Below are positions 7,837 to 16,783 of a DNA stretch of 64,000 bases, one piece after another. Origin of the DNA: Actinomadura sp. NBRC 104425. GTDB lineage: Bacteria > Actinomycetota > Actinomycetes > Streptosporangiales > Streptosporangiaceae. Position numbers and translations under genes: made by a program. The number at the start of each line of letters is the position of its first letter. Within the stretch, counting starts at the first letter, position 1. The stretch is taken from contig NZ_BSTN01000022.1 of NCBI RefSeq assembly GCF_030269545.1, positions 1 to 64,000 of the forward strand, given 5' to 3'. The notes under the pieces are model-generated. The model was given only the letters and a program-made list of their open reading frames with translations, had not been told where the DNA came from and did not search any database.

Positions 7837-8856
7837 TCACTCGGCGGCGACCAGTTCGGCGATCTGGACGGCGTTGAGCGCGGCGCCCTTGCGCAGGTTG
7901 TCGCCGGAGCAGAACAGCGCCAGGCCGTTGTCGGCCGTCTCGTCGCGGCGGATGCGGCCCACGTACGTCGGGTCCTGGCCGGCGGCCTGCAGCGGCGTCG
8001 GGATGTCCGACAGCGCCACGCCGGGCGCGCCGTCCAGCAGCTCGCGGGCCCGCTCGGGCGTGATCGGACGCGCGAACCGGGCGTTGATCTGCAGGGAGTG
8101 GCCGGTGAACACCGGGACGCGCACGCAGGTCCCCGACACCTTCAGATCCGGGATTTCAAGGATCTTGCGGCTTTCGTTGCGGAGCTTCTGCTCTTCGTCG
8201 GTCTCCGCCAGGCCGTCGTCCACGATCGAACCGGCCATGGGCAGCACGTTGAACGCGATCGGCCGCGCGTACACCCGCGGCTCGGGGAACTCGACCGCCG
8301 CCCCGTCGTGGGTGAGCCGGTCGGCGCCCTCGACCACCTTGCGGGCCTGCTCGTGCAGCTCGGCGACGCCCGCCAGGCCGCTGCCGGACACCGCCTGGTA
8401 GGTGGAGACGACCAGCGCGGTCAGCCCGGCCTCCTCGTGCAGGGGCCGCAGCACCGGCATCGCCGCCATGGTCGTGCAGTTGGGGTTGGCAATGATCCCC
8501 TTGGGGCGGTTCTTCGCCGCGTGCGGGTTGACCTCGGAGACGACGAGCGGCACGTCCGGGTCCATCCGCCAGGCCGAGGAGTTGTCGACGACGACCGCGC
8601 CGGCCACCGCCACGCGCGGCGCCAGCTCCTTGGAGGTGTGCTTCCCGGCGGAGAACAGGACGATGTCGAGCCCGGAGTAGTCGGCCGCGGCGGCGTCCTC
8701 GACCGTCACCTCGGTGCCCTGCCAGGTGATCGTGCGCCCGGCCGAACGGGCGGAGGCGAACAGCCGCAGCCCGTCCACCGGGAAGGCGCGCTCGGCCAGG
8801 ATCTTGAGCATGACGCCCCCGACCTGCCCGGTGGCACCGACGATCCCGATTCTCAT
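7837..8856 (-). CDS. asd: Aspartate-semialdehyde dehydrogenase
   Basis: A 339-residue enzyme that reduces L-aspartyl-4-phosphate to aspartate-4-semialdehyde with NADPH, the branch point to lysine/DAP, threonine and methionine. The Rossmann motif IVGATGQVG is at residues 5-13. The catalytic cysteine is C127 in NPNCTT, and SSAWR at 93-97 is the phosphate-binding region. QAVSGSGLAG and the C-terminal GDNLRKGAALNAVQIAE are family hallmarks. The SD GGGAGC precedes ATG 8856. In many actinobacteria asd follows the aspartate kinase gene lysC; here it stands alone, with DUF2277 converging on it. Confidence 0.96.
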   Translation of the reverse strand: MRIGIVGATGQVGGVMLKILAERAFPVDGLRLFASARSAGRTITWQGTEVTVEDAAAADYSGLDIVLFSAGKHTSKELAPRVAVAGAVVVDNSSAWRMDPDVPLVVSEVNPHAAKNRPKGIIANPNCTTMAAMPVLRPLHEEAGLTALVVSTYQAVSGSGLAGVAELHEQARKVVEGADRLTHDGAAVEFPEPRVYARPIAFNVLPMAGSIVDDGLAETDEEQKLRNESRKILEIPDLKVSGTCVRVPVFTGHSLQINARFARPITPERARELLDGAPGVALSDIPTPLQAAGQDPTYVGRIRRDETADNGLALFCSGDNLRKGAALNAVQIAELVAAE

Positions 8857-9033
8857 GCCGCTCCCTCGTGATTAATCGCTTGACCTGCGGCAACGAGTCT
8901 GCCGACGAGGTCGTCCAACGTCCAGTGAATAACCCTTCGCGGTTCCCTTCAGCAGGGCTTCACCGACCCCGGTGTCGGCGGCGGGGGCACCAACGACCTT
9001 AACGCCCTCGGCCGCGTGCCTCCTTCCCGAGGC

Positions 9034-10467
9034 TCACTCCGCGGCCGCTTCGAGGGAGGCGGCCCGCGCCGCGCGGGCCGGGTGGAGCCGGAACGACAGC
9101 AGGGCCGCGAGCACCGCGAGGCACCCGGTGAGGGCGAACGTGACGACCAGCGCGGTGTGCGTCCGCCCGCCGTGCGCGTGCGCGATCGCTATCGTCGCGC
9201 CGCCGATGCCGCTGACCACGGCGGTGGCGAGGGTTTGCGCGAGCTGCAGGGCGGCGCCGACCTCGCCTTGCCGGGCGGCGGGCGCGCGCTCGGTCGTTTC
9301 GGTGGTGGCCGCATTGAACGCCACGCCCATGCCGAGCCCGCCGATGGCCCAGCCTGCCACGGCCGTCAGCGGCGGGACGGCCTCGACGAGCACGCCGAAC
9401 GCCATGACGACCAGCCCGGCCAGCAGCACCAGCGAGCCCAGAACCATGCTCGCCGTGCGGTCACCGCGCCGGGCGCCGTCGCGTCCCGCCTGGAGCGCCG
9501 AACCCGCCACCCACGTGAGCGCCCCCGCCGACAGCCCGAGCCCGGCTTCGGCGGCGCCGACGCCGCGCAGCTCGGTGAGGCCGAGCGGCAGGAACGCCTC
9601 GCTGCCGAAGTACACCCCGCACAGCAGGAACCGCAGCGCGACGCCCGCGCCGACGCCGCGCCGGGCGGTGAGCGTCCCCTCCGGGGTGACCCGGCCCAGC
9701 GCCGCCACGGCGACGCCCAGGCCGAGGACGGCCAGCACGACGAGCGGCGCGAGCCGGTCGAGCAAAAGCGCCTGGATGAACAGGCCCGTCCCGGCGGTGA
9801 GCAGGACGCTGGCGGCGGCGGGCCCCTTCCACCACGGCCGGGCGGCCCTCATCGGGGTCTCGTCCGCCGGGGACGCGGCGGCGGGCCGCAGCGCGCGGAC
9901 GCCCGGCAGCGTCAGCACGGCGGCGGCGGCGACCAGCGGCGGCAGCAGCCCGAACACGCCGCGCCAGCCGACGCCGTCCGCCACCGCCGCGGCGATCGTC
10001 GGGCCGATGAGCGACGGGACGGTCCAGGCCGAGGAGAGGAGGGCGAACATGCGGGCGCGCAGCCGCTCGGGGTACGCCAGGCCGATCATCGCGTAGGCCA
10101 TGCCCATGACGGCGCCCACGCCCAACCCCTGGGCGAACCGGCCCAGCAGGAACACCGGCCACGAACCGGCGGCCCCGGCCAGCGCGCACCCGGCCGCGAA
10201 CACCAGCAGTCCGAGCGCCAGGGGCCGTGCGGGGCCGCGCCGGTCGGCGTCCTGCCCCGCGGCGACCGCGCCGAGGATCTGCGCGAGCATCGACGCCGAC
10301 AGCCCCCATCCGTAGGCGTCGAGCCCGTCGAGCCTGCGCGCGATCTCGGGCAGCACCGTCGCCACGCCCAGGGACTCGAACGCCACAAGCCCCACCGAGA
10401 GCCCGACGCCCGAGGTCAGCACCCGATATTGCGGCGAGAAGACGCCGCCGTCGGCCTGCCGGGCCAT
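9034..10467 (-). CDS. MFS transporter (drug efflux type)
   Basis: A 477-residue membrane protein with many hydrophobic segments, consistent with the major facilitator fold. Near the first segments it shows FESLGVATVLPEIARRL, and later the A-type motif region DRRGPARPLALG. ATG 10467 is chosen because GGAGGT sits 7 nt upstream; the in-frame TTG 10482 lies upstream of that SD. It is transcribed divergently from a TetR gene with a shared operator (10489-10506), so it is probably a TetR-repressed multidrug pump. Substrate unknown. Confidence 0.88.
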   Translation of the reverse strand: MARQADGGVFSPQYRVLTSGVGLSVGLVAFESLGVATVLPEIARRLDGLDAYGWGLSASMLAQILGAVAAGQDADRRGPARPLALGLLVFAAGCALAGAAGSWPVFLLGRFAQGLGVGAVMGMAYAMIGLAYPERLRARMFALLSSAWTVPSLIGPTIAAAVADGVGWRGVFGLLPPLVAAAAVLTLPGVRALRPAAASPADETPMRAARPWWKGPAAASVLLTAGTGLFIQALLLDRLAPLVVLAVLGLGVAVAALGRVTPEGTLTARRGVGAGVALRFLLCGVYFGSEAFLPLGLTELRGVGAAEAGLGLSAGALTWVAGSALQAGRDGARRGDRTASMVLGSLVLLAGLVVMAFGVLVEAVPPLTAVAGWAIGGLGMGVAFNAATTETTERAPAARQGEVGAALQLAQTLATAVVSGIGGATIAIAHAHGGRTHTALVVTFALTGCLAVLAALLSFRLHPARAARAASLEAAAE

Positions 10468-10488
10468 CGCGACCACCTCCAAAATACA

Positions 10489-10506
10489 TTCCGTTTCGAA
10501 TCGGAA
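10489..10506. promoter_or_regulatory. Putative TetR operator between divergent MFS and TetR genes
   Basis: TTCCG-TTTCGAAT-CGGAA is an 18-bp inverted repeat with a palindromic TTCGAA core. It lies in the 64-bp gap between the MFS start (10467) and the TetR start (10532), the usual place for a TetR repressor acting on both genes. Confidence 0.65.
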
Positions 10507-10531
10507 CGAAATATCCCCCTAGACTGGCGGC

Positions 10532-11194
10532 ATGGTCAAGGGCTCGGAACGCACCACCGCGGTCGCGGCGGCGGGCGCGGCAGGCGGGGAGCGCGCGCGG
10601 CGCGCGGGACGGCCGCGCGATACCCGCATCGACGACGCCGTCCGCCGGGCCACCCTGGACACGCTGCGCGAGACGGGTTACAGCGGGCTCACCCTCGAAG
10701 GCGTCGCCGCCCGCGCCGGGACCACCAAGCCCGCCATCCGGCGCCGCTGGCCCACCCGGCGGCACCTGATCGTGGACGCCCTCGCCACGACGATGGGCAC
10801 CGCGCCCACCCCCGACACCGGATGCACGCACTGCGACCTGGTCGCGGGCATCGGCACGTTGACCGAGGCCTTCACCGGCGACCCCGTGGTCCGCCGCACC
10901 CTGCCCGGCCTGATCGCCGACCTCGGGGACGACCCCGAACTGGCCGAGTCGTTCTTCGCCCGGCTGTTCCATCCGCGCCGCGCCACCACGGCCGCCGCCC
11001 TGCGGCGCGGCGTCGAACGCGGCGACATCCGCCCCGACGCCGACATCGACCTGCTGCTCGACATGCTGGCCTCCACCGCGTACTACCGGGCGCTGTTCGG
11101 CCACCTGCCGATCACGCCGCGGCTCGCCGAGGACGTCGTGGCGGTCGTCATGTCCGGGGTCGCCACCGAGCGGTGGCGCCACAACCACCGCTGA
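10532..11194 (+). CDS. TetR family regulator of the divergent MFS pump
   Basis: A 220-residue TetR protein. After a basic, Ala/Gly-rich N-terminal tail the HTH lies at about residues 35-80 (LTLEGVAARAGTTKPAIRRR). The C-terminal half, with FFARLFHPRRATTAAALRRG, is the TetR/AcrR-type ligand domain. There is no convincing SD before ATG 10532. A TAGACT hexamer at 10520-10525 would place transcription start at the ATG, so leaderless translation is likely. It probably represses itself and the pump through the operator at 10489-10506. Confidence 0.9.
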   Translation: MVKGSERTTAVAAAGAAGGERARRAGRPRDTRIDDAVRRATLDTLRETGYSGLTLEGVAARAGTTKPAIRRRWPTRRHLIVDALATTMGTAPTPDTGCTHCDLVAGIGTLTEAFTGDPVVRRTLPGLIADLGDDPELAESFFARLFHPRRATTAAALRRGVERGDIRPDADIDLLLDMLASTAYYRALFGHLPITPRLAEDVVAVVMSGVATERWRHNHR

Positions 11195-11277
11195 CGCCCC
11201 AGGGAAGGTTCAGGGACCAATCAGGGCAAATCCCTATGTAAGGGTCGCGGTGTGCTGGGCATGATCGAGGCATGGAC

Positions 11278-11577
11278 ATGGACAAGAAGCGGCTGCAGCG
11301 CACCCGCGACAGCCGGATGATCGCCGGAGTCTGCTCCGGCGCCGGCCGCTACCTGGGCGTCGACCCCAACATCCTCCGCCTGGGGCTGGCGGTGTTCACC
11401 GTCTTCGGCGGCGCCGGGGTCCTGCTGTATGCGATCGCCTGGCTGCTCATCCCCGAGGAGGGCACGCCCACCTCCCTCGCCGAGGACCTCATCAAGAAGG
11501 GCCAGGAGTCACCCGTCGTCCAGGACGCCGTGCAGAAGGCCAAGGACTCCCTCAACAAGACCCGCACCCGCCCCTGA
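11278..11577 (+). CDS. PspC domain protein
   Basis: A small membrane protein of 99 residues. The PspC domain spans about residues 5-60: RDSRMIAGVCSG, GRYLGVDP, then one hydrophobic helix (FGGAGVLLYAIAWLLIP) ending in the typical IPEE. A charged, Ala/Lys-rich tail follows. ATG 11278 is 7 nt after GAGG; the ATG at 11272 is only 1 nt after it. PspC-domain proteins take part in envelope-stress responses or sit as sensor parts of two-component systems. No kinase gene is adjacent here. Confidence 0.88.
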   Translation: MDKKRLQRTRDSRMIAGVCSGAGRYLGVDPNILRLGLAVFTVFGGAGVLLYAIAWLLIPEEGTPTSLAEDLIKKGQESPVVQDAVQKAKDSLNKTRTRP

Positions 11578-11602
11578 CGCCCCGCCGCCCCGCGGACGGC
11601 GG

Positions 11603-13030
11603 TCAGGGAGCCGGGCGGACGGTGGCGGCGCGGCCGCCCTCGGCGGCGTCCGGGCCCGACGCCGCGCGGCCGCCTGCCCGCGCGCGGCCGTTGGACGCCG
11701 CGCGCACCGGCAGCGGACGACTCGCGCCGTCCCGTGAACCGGCGCCGTCACCGGCGGACGGTTCGGCGGCGGACCCCTGCATCGACGCGATCACCTCGTG
11801 CCGCACCTGGTTCCACACCAGCGTCAGCATCGTCGCCGCCGACAAGCCCAGCGCGCCCGCCAGCGAAACCACCGTCTGCGGGCCCAGGAACTGCGCGGCC
11901 GCACCGCCGATCAGAATCGCCAGGCCCTGCCCGGCCAGAATGCCCGACTGCGCCAGCCCGAACGCCTGGCCCCGCCCCGACGGCGGCACCGCCGCCACGA
12001 ACGCCGCGTTGGCCGCCAACTGGTAGGCGCTGCCCGCCCCCGCCAGCACCCACAGCGCCACCACCGCCCACAGCGGCGGATGCACGGCCGCCCCGATGAG
12101 AGGCGCGCACGCCAGCATCGACATCCAGCCCATGGCGCGGATGCGGTTGGACGGCCGCACGCACCGGCTGAACACGAACGCCCCCGCGACCATCCCCGTC
12201 GGCATGGCCGACATCAGCAGCCCCACCGTCACCGCGCCGCCGCCGAACGTCGCCGCGTACGGGGCGGCCAGCCCCTCGGGCACGACGTAGAACGCGCACA
12301 GCCACGCGAACGACACCAGCGAACGCAGCGTCGTGTCGCCGAACACCAGCCGCGCCCCCTCCCGCGTGCCGCGCCACAGCGCCAGCGACTCGCTCTCGCG
12401 GCGGCGCGGCGCCGGACGCCTGCGCATCCCCGCCACCAGGATCACCGCGGACGCCCCGAACGTCACCGCGTTGATCATCAGCGCCTGGTACGTCCCCACC
12501 GCCGCGACGATCGCGCCGCCCGCCAGGAACCCCAGCATCTGCGCGGCCTGGTGGGTCATATTGTTGATCGCCGACCCGGCGACGTACCGGTCGCCCGACA
12601 GCACGTCCGGCAGCAGCGCCGCCCGCGCCGCGGTGAACGGCGCGCCCAGCAGCACCACCAGGCACACCAGCGCGCACAGCGACCAGAACGGCATCGACTG
12701 CAGCGCCATCAGCGCCACCAGCCCGGCGCGCAGCAGGTCGCACACCACCATGACGGTGCGGCGCGGGAACAGGTCGGCCAGCCCCGACAGGACCGGCCCG
12801 CCCACGATGGGCGGCAGGTACGTCAACGCGTAGGCGACCGCCGTCAGCAACGCCGAGCCGGTGCGGTCGTACACGAGCACCGCCAACGCGACCTGCGCCA
12901 GCTGGTCGCCGATGAACGACAACGCCTGCGCGAGCCACAGGGCACGGAACTCGCCCACCGCGAAGACCTCACGATAGGTGGCCTGCACTTCCGGCGGACG
13001 CCGATGCCGGCCGCTCTGCCTTTCCGCCAC
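11603..13030 (-). CDS. MFS transporter
   Basis: A 475-residue major facilitator protein. FRALWLAQALSFIGDQLAQV is the first segment, LADLFPRRTVMVV the A motif after segment 2, and RGQAFGLAQSGILAGQGLAI a later helix. This pattern is typical of the MFS_3-like exporter group. A hydrophilic tail of about 70 Ala/Gly/Arg-rich residues ends the protein. GGAG lies 5 nt before GTG 13030. No regulator is adjacent and the substrate is unknown. Confidence 0.85.
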   Translation of the reverse strand: MAERQSGRHRRPPEVQATYREVFAVGEFRALWLAQALSFIGDQLAQVALAVLVYDRTGSALLTAVAYALTYLPPIVGGPVLSGLADLFPRRTVMVVCDLLRAGLVALMALQSMPFWSLCALVCLVVLLGAPFTAARAALLPDVLSGDRYVAGSAINNMTHQAAQMLGFLAGGAIVAAVGTYQALMINAVTFGASAVILVAGMRRRPAPRRRESESLALWRGTREGARLVFGDTTLRSLVSFAWLCAFYVVPEGLAAPYAATFGGGAVTVGLLMSAMPTGMVAGAFVFSRCVRPSNRIRAMGWMSMLACAPLIGAAVHPPLWAVVALWVLAGAGSAYQLAANAAFVAAVPPSGRGQAFGLAQSGILAGQGLAILIGGAAAQFLGPQTVVSLAGALGLSAATMLTLVWNQVRHEVIASMQGSAAEPSAGDGAGSRDGASRPLPVRAASNGRARAGGRAASGPDAAEGGRAATVRPAP

Positions 13031-13146
13031 ACACGCTCCAGCAAGGTTCGGAGAACCCCCCTATTAACTCACGCTGCGTGGCAGTCGGGTGACCTTCCGT
13101 GCCCGATTGGGGGAAGACTTCACCCCGCAAGGCCCCTCCGGCCGCC

Positions 13147-13497
13147 TCAGTAGCCGAGCTCGTGCAGCCGCTCGTCGTCGATCCCGAAATGGTGGGCGAT
13201 CTCATGCACCACCGTGATGCGCACCTCGTCGACCACCTCGTCGGGGGTCTCGCAGATCGCCAGGATCTCGTTGCGGTAGATCGAAATGTGATCAGGCAGC
13301 ACGCCGGCGTACCAGTCGCCCCGCTCCGTCAGGGGTACCCCCTGATACAGGCCGAGCAGGCCGGGTTCGGGCGCGTCGTCCTCGACGACGATGACGACGT
13401 TGCGCATGACCTCGGTGAGCTCGGCCGGGATGCTGTCGAGGGCCTCCCCCACCAGGTCCTCGAACGCCTCCCGCGACATCTCGATCACAGCCCCCAT
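13147..13497 (-). CDS. Zincin-like metallopeptidase family protein
   Basis: A 116-residue protein with the zinc-binding motif VVHEIAHHFGIDDERLHEL near its C-terminus, preceded by an acidic region (VIVVEDDAPEP). This is the actinobacterial minimal gluzincin-like metallopeptidase family (HExxH, HFG, D). The start is uncertain. ATG 13497 is used here; GTG 13488 or ATG 13479 (MSREAFED) would remove 3 or 6 residues. The gene is divergent from the metallophosphoesterase at 13523, with only 25 bp between start codons. Function is unknown and no signal peptide is seen. Confidence 0.85.
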   Translation of the reverse strand: MGAVIEMSREAFEDLVGEALDSIPAELTEVMRNVVIVVEDDAPEPGLLGLYQGVPLTERGDWYAGVLPDHISIYRNEILAICETPDEVVDEVRITVVHEIAHHFGIDDERLHELGY

Positions 13498-13522
13498 TGT
13501 GCTCGACGGAAGGGAGCCCCCG

Positions 13523-15121
13523 GTGCCGGACCGCCTCCGCGCCGCCGCTTCGATACCGCGTTCCGTCTGGTCCCGCATCCGCTCGTCCCGCCTGCCGGCG
13601 GCGGTCGCCGCGTCCCGCTGGCCCCGCGTCATCGCGGTGCTGCTCGTCGGGCTGGCCGGCGGCCTCGTCGGCCTGCTGCTCGGCGGCCGCATCCAGACCG
13701 CCGTCGGCCCGACCGACGTGTCGCTGGCCCTGCGCCCCGCCTGGAACGGCGGCACGATCGTCCGGATCCCGCCGCTGGGCGCGCTGCACCTGGACACCCA
13801 CTCGGGCCCGATCGCGCTGGAGGCCCGCGTCACCGCCCTGCGCCCCGAATCGGCCCGCTCGCTGATCGAGGGGAAGGGCGACCTGTCCGACCTCACCGAC
13901 CAGATCACCGACCAGCTCCGGCACGGCGTCACCGTCCTGCTGCTGCGCGCCGCCGCCCTCGCCGTGGTCGTCGCCCTGCTGGCGGGCCTGCTGGTCTTCC
14001 GCTCGTGGCGGCGCGCCCTGCTCGGCACCGCGGCGGCCGCCGCCGGGCTGGTCTCCCTCGCCCTGCTGTTCTGGACGACGTTCAACCCGCAGGCCATCGC
14101 CGAACCCCGCTACACCGGCCTGCTGGCCAACGCCCCCCAGGTCGTCGGCGACGCCCGCAGCATCGTCGAACGCTTCTCGGCCTACCGCGCCCAGCTCGCC
14201 CGCCTGGTCGGCAACGTCTCCAAGCTCTACAGCGTCACCTCGACGCTGCCCACCTACGAGCCCGACCCATCGACGATCCGCGTCCTGCACGTCTCCGACA
14301 TCCACCTCAACCCGGCGGCCTGGTCGGTGATCCGGTCGGTCAGCACCCAGTTCAAGGTCAACATGGTCATCGACAGCGGCGACCTGACCGACCACGGCAG
14401 CCGCCCCGAGGACCGCTTCGCCGAGGAGATCGATTCGCTCAAGGTGCCGTACGTGTTCGTCCGCGGCAACCACGACTCGCGCGGCACCCAGCGCGCCGCC
14501 GACCGGCAGAAGAACGCCGTCGTCCTGGACGACTCCGTCAAGCAGATCGAGGGCCTGCGCATCTACGGCGTCGGCGACCCCCGCTTCACCCCCGACAAGA
14601 CCACCCGCGACGACAACGTGGGCGCCGAACAGCTGCGCGCCCGCGGCTCCCAGCTCGCCGCGAAGCTCCGCGCCTCCGGCACCGTCCCCGACCTGGTGGT
14701 CGTCCACGACCCGCACGAGGGCGAGGGCTTCTCCGGGGCGGCCCCCCTCGTCCTGTCCGGCCACAACCACGCGCGTTCCACCACCCTCCTGCCCACCGGC
14801 ACCCGCCTGTTCGTCCAGGGCTCCACCGGAGGCGCCGGCCTGCGCGGCCTCGAGAAGGAGCAGCCCACCCCCATCGAGCTGTCCATCCTCTACTTCAGCC
14901 GCACCGACCACCGCCTCCAGGGCTGGGACGACATCCGCCTGGGCGGCCTGGGCCTGTCCTCCGCCCAGATCGAACGCCACCTGGAACCCCGCCCCGGCCG
15001 CACCATCTCCCCTTCTCCCCCAGCCACGACGACCGTCTCGCCGTCCTTCCCGTCCCTCCCTCCCTCCGAGTGGCCCACCACGACGCCCCTGTCCCCGCGT
15101 CCGTCCCGCCAAGGGGGATAA
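13523..15121 (+). CDS. Membrane-anchored metallophosphoesterase
   Basis: A 532-residue protein. A hydrophobic segment at about residues 35-54 and two more before residue 200 anchor it. The C-terminal half is a calcineurin-like phosphoesterase with the metal motifs in order: HVSDIHLN, SGDLTDHG, RGNHDS, VVHDPHEG and SGHNHA. A Pro/Ser/Thr-rich tail of about 40 residues ends it. GGGAG lies 6 nt before GTG 13523. Relatives are predicted membrane phosphatases or phosphodiesterases with unknown substrates. The catalytic domain would face one side of the membrane after three helices; I cannot fix the topology. Confidence 0.88.
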   Translation: MPDRLRAAASIPRSVWSRIRSSRLPAAVAASRWPRVIAVLLVGLAGGLVGLLLGGRIQTAVGPTDVSLALRPAWNGGTIVRIPPLGALHLDTHSGPIALEARVTALRPESARSLIEGKGDLSDLTDQITDQLRHGVTVLLLRAAALAVVVALLAGLLVFRSWRRALLGTAAAAAGLVSLALLFWTTFNPQAIAEPRYTGLLANAPQVVGDARSIVERFSAYRAQLARLVGNVSKLYSVTSTLPTYEPDPSTIRVLHVSDIHLNPAAWSVIRSVSTQFKVNMVIDSGDLTDHGSRPEDRFAEEIDSLKVPYVFVRGNHDSRGTQRAADRQKNAVVLDDSVKQIEGLRIYGVGDPRFTPDKTTRDDNVGAEQLRARGSQLAAKLRASGTVPDLVVVHDPHEGEGFSGAAPLVLSGHNHARSTTLLPTGTRLFVQGSTGGAGLRGLEKEQPTPIELSILYFSRTDHRLQGWDDIRLGGLGLSSAQIERHLEPRPGRTISPSPPATTTVSPSFPSLPPSEWPTTTPLSPRPSRQGG

Positions 15122-15183
15122 CCCTTTATGCGTGCCGGGAGGTTGTCCCCTATGCTGGAGCAGTCCAGTGGCACGGCCACGGA

Positions 15184-15259
15184 GCCCCCTTCGTCTAGCG
15201 GCCTAGGACGCCGCCCTTTCAAGGCGGTAGCGCCGGTTCGAATCCGGTAGGGGGTACCA
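15184..15259 (+). tRNA. tRNA-Glu (anticodon UUC)
   Basis: A complete cloverleaf can be drawn. Acceptor GCCCCCT (15184-15190) pairs with AGGGGGT (15249-15255). The anticodon stem is CCGCC/GGCGG with loop CTTTCAA, anticodon TTC at 15218-15220. The T-loop is TTCGAAT. The discriminator A (15256) is followed by an encoded CCA (15257-15259). The sequence closely resembles bacterial tRNA-Glu. Confidence 0.97.
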
Positions 15260-15266
15260 GCAGCAT

Positions 15267-15290
15267 GGGTGCACGGCCAACCGTGCACCC
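15267..15290 (+). terminator. Hairpin terminator after tRNA-Glu
   Basis: GGGTGCACGG and CCGTGCACCC form a perfect 10-bp stem with a 4-nt loop (CCAA), 7 nt after the tRNA 3' end. There is no T tract, as is common for GC-rich actinobacterial terminators. Confidence 0.75.
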
Positions 15291-15705
15291 GGGGACGGCC
15301 AATACACGATCACCCGCACGTTCGCCCTGCGGAGCACCGCAGACCGGCGCAGGTGATCCACCCTCGATGTCCGTCACGGCCATACCGCCAGATGGCCTCG
15401 ACGAGGGAAGGCGGCCCGCGGACACACTCGGATCCTCGTCCCACCGGGACCGCCCGACCTGGGCCCAAGAGGGCTGCCGAATGACCGCGTCCACACAGGA
15501 GCAAGCAGGCGTTGGTATCGGCGGACCGATCACAACCATTTGCACCTGCCATCCCCATCGGCGAGCCCGTCCATGAGTTGGTCCTCGCGACCCCGGTGGC
15601 TCTCGGTGTGTCCCTCGTTCGGCCTTGCCCACGCATCCGGCGTCTGCGCGAGCGGGCCGCCCACCGGGGCCATGCTCGGCGGCTTCCCTGGCCGCGCAGG
15701 CGCGA
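15291..15705. other. Intergenic stretch without a recognisable gene
   Basis: About 415 bp between the tRNA-Glu terminator and the oxidoreductase gene. Several short frames cross it on both strands, but none has a recognisable motif together with a start and SD. No second copy of the tRNA 3' end was noticed, so there is no evidence that the tRNA serves as an attachment site here. Confidence 0.5.
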
Positions 15706-16671
15706 TCAGTCGGTCACGGTGAGGACGAGCTTGCCGCGGGTGCGGCCGGTCTCGCCGCGGGCGTGAGCCTCGCGGACCTGGTCGAGCGCGAAGGTCTCCT
15801 CCACCTCGACAGCGACGTCACCGGCGTCGATCAGGCCCGCGATCGTGGTCAGCGCGGCACCGTCCGGCTCGACCAGGAACGGGGTGACCCGCACGCCGCG
15901 CTCCTTCGCGGCCTTGGCCAGGTCCGGGGAGACACCGCCCGGGACGGCCACCAGCAGGCCGCCGGGGCGCAGGACCCCGAGCGCGCGCGTGGAGGTCTGG
16001 TCGTGCGCGTCGCCCACCAGGTCGATGACGACATCGACGTCCTTGACGACGTCCTCGAAACGGGCGGCGGTGTAGTCGATGGTGTCCTCGGCGCCGAGCT
16101 CCTTGAGCCAGGGGTGGCGGGCCGTGCGGGCGGTGGCGATCACGTGGGCGCCCCGATGCCGGGCGAACTGCACCGCGAAGTGGCCCACCCCGCCGGCGGC
16201 GGCCGTGATCAGGACGCGCTGTCCGGCCTGTACGCCGGCGGTGTCGACCACGATCTGCCAGGCGGTCAGCGCCGCCAGCGGCACGGCGGCCGCGTGGACG
16301 TGGTCGAGGGTGGCCGGCTTGCGGGCCCACTGGCGGGCCGGCGCGGTCACGTACTCGGCGTAGCCCCCGGCGGCGCGCGGGAACCAGGGCATGCCGTACA
16401 CCTCGTCGCCGGGCGCGAGGGTGGTGACGCCGAAGCCGACCTCCTCCACGACACCGGAGACGTCCCAGCCCAGGATCAGCGGGAACGTTTGCAGGCCCGC
16501 CATGCCCTGGCCCTCACGGGTCTTCCAGTCCACCGGGTTGACGCCGGCGGCGTGCACGCGCACCAGCACCTCCGTCGGCAGCGGCTCGGGACGCGCGACC
16601 TCCTCGACCTTCAGCACGTCCGGTCCGCCGAACTCCTTGATGGTCACGGCCCGCATGGTGTTCTCGCTCAT
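15706..16671 (-). CDS. NADP-dependent quinone oxidoreductase-like alcohol dehydrogenase (MDR family)
   Basis: A 321-residue medium-chain dehydrogenase/reductase. The GroES-like N-terminal part has VHAAGVNPVDWKTREG and LGWDVSGVVEEVG. The nucleotide-binding motif AAAGGVGHFAVQFARHRGAH covers about residues 155-175. No structural or catalytic zinc ligands are seen, as in quinone oxidoreductases. GGAG lies 8 nt before ATG 16671. It is divergent from a GlxA/AraC regulator, which is the likely regulator. A role in reducing quinones or reactive enones is inferred from the family only. Confidence 0.88.
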   Translation of the reverse strand: MSENTMRAVTIKEFGGPDVLKVEEVARPEPLPTEVLVRVHAAGVNPVDWKTREGQGMAGLQTFPLILGWDVSGVVEEVGFGVTTLAPGDEVYGMPWFPRAAGGYAEYVTAPARQWARKPATLDHVHAAAVPLAALTAWQIVVDTAGVQAGQRVLITAAAGGVGHFAVQFARHRGAHVIATARTARHPWLKELGAEDTIDYTAARFEDVVKDVDVVIDLVGDAHDQTSTRALGVLRPGGLLVAVPGGVSPDLAKAAKERGVRVTPFLVEPDGAALTTIAGLIDAGDVAVEVEETFALDQVREAHARGETGRTRGKLVLTVTD

Positions 16672-16783
16672 TCGTCTCACTCCTTTCGCCAGCCGGGCTC
16701 CCGTCCCCGGTGAAAGAAAGAGTGGCGCTTGCCGAGGGAGACGGGTGAGTGGCCGGATGGCCATCTGTCGTACTATTCGGGCC

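Noticed and set aside
15219..15632. Minus-strand frame ending with VPPTGFEPALPP
   Set aside because: That peptide is the antisense translation of the tRNA-Glu gene, a well-known false gene signature.
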